From positions 1 through 10,900 of the forward strand of contig NZ_JBFAPK010000071.1 of NCBI RefSeq assembly GCF_040676675.1: 10,900 nt of DNA, read 5' to 3'. Under the pieces are notes generated by a model. The model did no database searches. It was not told the DNA's origin and was given only the letters and a program-made list of their open reading frames with translations. This stretch comes from JBFAPK01 sp040676675 (GTDB taxonomy: Bacteria > Actinomycetota > Actinomycetes > Mycobacteriales > Micromonosporaceae). Position 1 is the first letter of the stretch. Each line of letters opens with the position of its first letter. The position numbers and the translations under genes were made by a program. Below, piece after piece: positions 7,306 to 10,900 of this stretch.

Positions 7306-7393
7306 CGGGAGCACCGCGAGGAGCCGGGCGAGGCGCGCCGGCGGTCGCCCACCCTCCACGCGGCCACCAGCTGGTTCGGCGGGGGGAGCCGGA

Positions 7394-10300
7394 GTGACCT
7401 GGGGGGAACCCGCGCGCGCACTGGAGGTCCGCCTCCTGGGCCCGCTGGAGGTGACGGCGGCCGGCCGGGCCGTCGACCTGACGGCGAGCCGGCCGCGCGC
7501 CCTGCTGGCGGCGCTGGCGCTGTCGGCCGGGCGCCCGGTACCGGCCGAGCGGCTGGCGACGATGGTCTGGGGCGAGCAGCTGCCGGACAACGTGGTCAGG
7601 AGCGTGCAGACGTACGTGTCCCGGCTGCGCGGCCTGCTCGGGCCCGGCGCGATCCGCCGGACGACCGTGGGCTACCAGCTGCGCGTCGAACCGGACGCCG
7701 TCGACGCGCTGCGGTTCGTCCGATTGCTGGACGCCGCGGCGGCGCGCGCCGCGGACCCCGCCGGCGAGCGGGAACTGCTCGGCCGGGCGCTCTCGCTCTG
7801 GCGCGGTACCCCGTTGCAGGGCATCCGCTCGGAGTTCCTGGCGCGCTCGGAGGCGCCCCGGCTCGTCGAACGGTACCTTGCCGCCATCGAGCGGCGGATC
7901 GACCTGGACCTGGCCGACGGCCGGCACGGCGACCTGGTCGCCGAACTCGTCGCGTTGACCGGGCGCTACCCGCTGCGCGAGCCGCTCTGGGTACGGCTGC
8001 TCGAAGTGCTGGACCGCTCCGGCCGGCAGGCCGAGGCGCTGGACCGGTTCGAGCTGGTCCGGCGCCGGTTGGCCGAGGAGTTGGGGGTGGACCCCGGACC
8101 GGAGCTACGGCGGATGCACGCCGCGCTCCTCGCCGCCGCCACCCCGGGTCCTGTCGACGAGACCTGGGCGCCGCCGCAACCCCTCGGCACGGGCGACGCG
8201 GAGCCGGCCGGGGCGGACCTGCACCGGTTCTACGACCTGGTCGACCGGGCCCGGGCCGTCCCCGACGACGGCCGGGCGGCCGCCCTGCTCTGCGACGCGG
8301 TGCTGTTCTGGCGGAAGCGGCTCGGCGCGGAACCGGACGGGCCGGTGGGCGCCGACGACGGGCTCCGTACCGACGACCTCGCCGCCCTGTCGGCGACACT
8401 GGAGGCCCGGGCGCGGGCGCGGCCGTCGGACGAGCCCGTGCTGGCGCTGCTGATGCTGGCGCTCTACCGCCAGGGGCGGCACGCGGACGCGCTGGAGCGC
8501 TACGAGCGGTTCCGGCAGCGACTCGCCGACGCGGGCGGCGAGCCCGCCGCGGCGCTACAGCGGTTGCACCAGCAGATTCTCGTCGCCGACCTCGCGCACT
8601 CGCCGCCCCTGCGGCCCGTGCCGCACCAGCTTCCGGCGCCGCCGACGGCGTTCGTCGGCCGCGCCGCCGAACTCGCCGCGCTGCGCCGGAGCCGGCACTC
8701 CGGCGCGCCGGTCGTCGTCGCCGTCGACGGGATGGCCGGGGTCGGGAAGACCGCCTTCGCGGTGCACGCCGCGCACGGGCTCGCCGACCGGTACCCGGAC
8801 GGGGAGCTCTTCCTCGACCTGCGGGGTCACAGCCCGACCGGGTGTCCGGTCGAGGCGTCGGACGCGCTCGGCCGGGTCCTGCGCGCGTTGGGCATCCCCG
8901 GCGAGCAGATCCCGGAGGAGACCGACGACCGCGCCGCGCTGTACCGCAGCCGCCTCGCCGGCCGGCGGATGCTGGTCCTGCTGGACAACGCCGCCGCCGA
9001 GGCCCAGGTCCGGCCGCTGCTGCCCGGGGCCGCCGAGTGCCTGGTGCTGGTCACCAGCCGGCGCCGCCTCGTCGGGCTGGACGCCACCCGGACCGTGTCG
9101 CTCGGGGCCCTGCCGCTGCCCGAGGCGATGGCCCTGTTCGCCCGCGCCGCCGGAGACCGGGTTGGCGCCGAGGCCGGGGAGTCGTTGCGCGAGGTGGTCG
9201 AGCTCTGCGGCCGGCTTCCGCTGGCGATCCGGGTCGCCGCCGCCCGGTTCACCGCCCACCCCACCTGGACCGTGGGGCACCTGCTCGACCGGCTGCGCGC
9301 GGCGCACGAGGCCGGACTGGCGGAGCTGGACGCCGGGGGGCGGGGCGTGGCCGCCGCGCTCGACCTCTCGTACCGGCAGCTCGCCCCCGACCAGGCGCGC
9401 GCGTACCGCCTGCTCGGCCTGCACCCCGGCCGCGACCTCGACCCGTACGCCGCCGCGGCGCTGCTCGACACGACCGTCGGGCGGGCTCGCCGGCTGGTCG
9501 ACCAGCTGCACGACGTGCACATGCTCCAGGAGTCGGCACCCGGCCGGCACCTGTTCCACGACCTGGTGGGCGTACACGCGGCGCACCGGGCGGCGGCGAC
9601 CGACGCGGAGCCGCAGCGGCGGGCCGCGCTGGACCGCCTGCTCGACCACTACGCCGAGGCCGCCGCCGCGGCGACCGTCACGGCGTACCCGCGCGAACGC
9701 CCGCCCGGTGCGCGCACCGCCGCCTCCGGTCGGCCGATCCCGCCGCTGCGCGGTCTCGCGCCGGCCGTGGCCTGGCTCGACGAGCAGTTGCCCAACCTCG
9801 TCGCCGCCGCGCGCCACGCGGCCGAGCACGACTGGCACGCGCACACGCTGCGGCTGGGCCGGATCCTGCACCGCCATCTCGCCACCCGGGGCCAGTACCG
9901 GGACGCCGAACTGATCCACGGCCGGGCCCTCGCCGCGGCCCGTGCGCTCGCCGACCGGCCCGGCGAGGTGGAGATGCTGAACCGCCTCGGCGAGATCCAC
10001 CGCCTCCAGCGCCGCCACGAGCTGGCCGGCGGCGACTTCACCCGGGCCCTCGGCCTGGCCCGCGCGAGCGGCGACGCGGCCGGCGAGCAGGAGGCGCTGA
10101 TGGGGCTGGGCGACACCGCCCGGCTGCTCGGCCGGCCGGGGCCGGCCGCGGACGCGTACGACCGGGTCCTCGCGATCGCCCGGCGGCGCGGTGACCGCAC
10201 CGGCGAGCTGCGGACGCGGTACGGCCTCGGTTGGATCGACCTGGTGCGGGGGCGGCTCGACCCGGCCGTGGACCACTTCGCCGGGGCCCTGGCGATCGCC

Positions 10301-10900
10301 CGCGCCACGCTCGACCGTCCCGGCGAGATCGACGCGCTGGTCAGCCTCGGCCACGCCCACCGGATGCGCGGGGAGCACCGGGCCGCCCGGGACGGGCTCG
10401 AGGGCGCGCTGACCGCCGCCCGGGCCATCGGCCACCGCTCCGGCGAACTCGCGGCCCTGGCCACCCTCGGTCACCTGTACCGGAGCCTGGACCACGCCGA
10501 ACAGGCCACCGCGGTCTTCGACCGGACGCTGGAGATCGCCAGCGAGTGGGGCAACCGGAACTGGCAGTTCGAGGCGCTGCTCGGGCTGGGCCGGCTGGAA
10601 CACGCCGCCGGGCGCCCGGAGGCGGCCCTCCGGCGGCACCGCGACGCCCTCCGGCTCGCCGAGGAGATGGCGCAGCCGGTCGACGAGGCCCGGTCCCACG
10701 ACGCCCTCGCGCACGCGTACCGGGCGTCGGGCCGCGACGAGGCGGCGCGCCGCCACTGGCAGCGGGCGTTGGAGATCCTCACCGGCCTCGGCGTCGAGCA
10801 GGCGGCCGACCTGGTCGACGTGCGGCTGAGCGGGGACCGGGCCGCCGACCTGCCGGCCACGTTGACGCTGCACCTCGGCTCGGCCGGGGTGGCGGTGCGG
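7394..10900 (+). CDS. AfsR/SARP-type multidomain transcriptional regulator (3' end cut by window)
   Basis: The frame is open for 1169 codons and runs past the window. The GTG at 7394 has GGGGGAG five bases upstream. Domains in order: an OmpR-like winged helix (about 9-98; LEVRLLGPLEV, VWGEQLPDNVV, QTYVSRLRGLLG); a bacterial transcriptional activation domain, BTAD (101-250); and a second shorter BTAD-like block (275-397). An NB-ARC/STAND ATPase follows, with Walker A GMAGVGKT (446-453, Lys452), Walker B LVLLDNA (Asp531), sensor TSR (554-556), GRLPLAI (606-612) and HDLV (722-725). Next are seven TPR repeats of exactly 40 residues (857-1136), then an unfinished tail. Such proteins are cytoplasmic ATP-controlled activators of secondary metabolism or development that bind heptameric direct repeats near -35; TPRs sense partners. 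It exceeds AfsR (about 993 residues). Its targets are not visible; a pathway-specific role is inference. Confidence 0.92.
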   Translation, partial: MTWGEPARALEVRLLGPLEVTAAGRAVDLTASRPRALLAALALSAGRPVPAERLATMVWGEQLPDNVVRSVQTYVSRLRGLLGPGAIRRTTVGYQLRVEPDAVDALRFVRLLDAAAARAADPAGERELLGRALSLWRGTPLQGIRSEFLARSEAPRLVERYLAAIERRIDLDLADGRHGDLVAELVALTGRYPLREPLWVRLLEVLDRSGRQAEALDRFELVRRRLAEELGVDPGPELRRMHAALLAAATPGPVDETWAPPQPLGTGDAEPAGADLHRFYDLVDRARAVPDDGRAAALLCDAVLFWRKRLGAEPDGPVGADDGLRTDDLAALSATLEARARARPSDEPVLALLMLALYRQGRHADALERYERFRQRLADAGGEPAAALQRLHQQILVADLAHSPPLRPVPHQLPAPPTAFVGRAAELAALRRSRHSGAPVVVAVDGMAGVGKTAFAVHAAHGLADRYPDGELFLDLRGHSPTGCPVEASDALGRVLRALGIPGEQIPEETDDRAALYRSRLAGRRMLVLLDNAAAEAQVRPLLPGAAECLVLVTSRRRLVGLDATRTVSLGALPLPEAMALFARAAGDRVGAEAGESLREVVELCGRLPLAIRVAAARFTAHPTWTVGHLLDRLRAAHEAGLAELDAGGRGVAAALDLSYRQLAPDQARAYRLLGLHPGRDLDPYAAAALLDTTVGRARRLVDQLHDVHMLQESAPGRHLFHDLVGVHAAHRAAATDAEPQRRAALDRLLDHYAEAAAAATVTAYPRERPPGARTAASGRPIPPLRGLAPAVAWLDEQLPNLVAAARHAAEHDWHAHTLRLGRILHRHLATRGQYRDAELIHGRALAAARALADRPGEVEMLNRLGEIHRLQRRHELAGGDFTRALGLARASGDAAGEQEALMGLGDTARLLGRPGPAADAYDRVLAIARRRGDRTGELRTRYGLGWIDLVRGRLDPAVDHFAGALAIARATLDRPGEIDALVSLGHAHRMRGEHRAARDGLEGALTAARAIGHRSGELAALATLGHLYRSLDHAEQATAVFDRTLEIASEWGNRNWQFEALLGLGRLEHAAGRPEAALRRHRDALRLAEEMAQPVDEARSHDALAHAYRASGRDEAARRHWQRALEILTGLGVEQAADLVDVRLSGDRAADLPATLTLHLGSAGVAVR

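Noticed and set aside
6716..7927. A 403-codon minus-strand frame across the F420-family gene and SARP start
   Set aside because: It runs through an intergenic terminator, promoter and two recognised plus-strand genes, and its translation has no domain signature.
8842..10194. A 450-codon plus-strand frame inside the SARP region
   Set aside because: It is out of frame with the Walker A/B and TPR-coding frame and is extremely Arg/Pro/Ala-rich. The true frame is open from 7394 to the window end.
8555..10873. A 772-codon minus-strand open frame opposite the SARP regulator
   Set aside because: It is composed of Val/Gly/Arg/Pro-rich sequence without motifs, while the plus strand encodes clear NB-ARC and TPR motifs. 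It is an antisense shadow.

Overview
This is a very GC-rich, gene-dense stretch of an actinomycete chromosome. The strong G/C third-position bias, a cofactor-F420-type oxidoreductase, a multidomain SARP regulator, leaderless-looking starts and a glycosyltransferase resembling mycobacterial Rv3032 all fit a Micromonosporaceae member (Micromonospora or a close relative). That placement is inference; no rRNA or marker gene confirms it.

Layout. (1) Positions 2-598, plus strand: the C-terminal part of a GT4 retaining glycosyltransferase, cut by the window start. (2) 599-874: a convergent intergenic region with short CACGGC-rich repeats and a very long hairpin that probably stops transcription from both sides. 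(3) 875-2158, minus: citrate synthase (gltA). (4) 2159-2392: gltA leader and promoter region, plus the 3' flank of the next operon. (5) 2393-6082, minus: a tightly overlapping three-gene operon. In transcription order it encodes a 48-residue one-helix membrane protein with a YLDAGSGS motif, a 481-residue two-domain SAM methyltransferase, and a 701-residue membrane protein of the alkaline phosphatase/sulfatase superfamily with an LtaS-like Thr nucleophile in place of the sulfatase Cys/Ser. (6) 6083-6290: divergent promoter region. (7) 6291-6686, plus: VOC (glyoxalase/bleomycin-resistance fold) protein, probably leaderless. (8) 6687-6799: a large imperfect inverted repeat. (9) 6800-7192, plus: split-barrel PPOX/F420 family oxidoreductase, probably leaderless. 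(10) 7193-7393: a perfect terminator-like hairpin, then a promoter with a palindrome in its spacer. (11) 7394-10900, plus, running off the window: a giant AfsR/SARP-type regulator with winged helix, BTAD, a second BTAD-like block, NB-ARC ATPase and a 40-residue TPR array.

How they fit together. Citrate synthase is housekeeping. The VOC and F420-type genes look like independent single-gene units. The three-gene minus-strand operon is the best candidate for an undescribed system: overlapping stops and starts (1 and 8 nt) couple a tiny membrane anchor, a methyltransferase with a degenerate kinase-like front half, and an extracytoplasmic phospho- or sulfo-transferase. This suggests modification or polymerisation of a cell-surface glycan or lipid. 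The SARP regulator's targets are not visible; it may control a pathway beyond position 10900.
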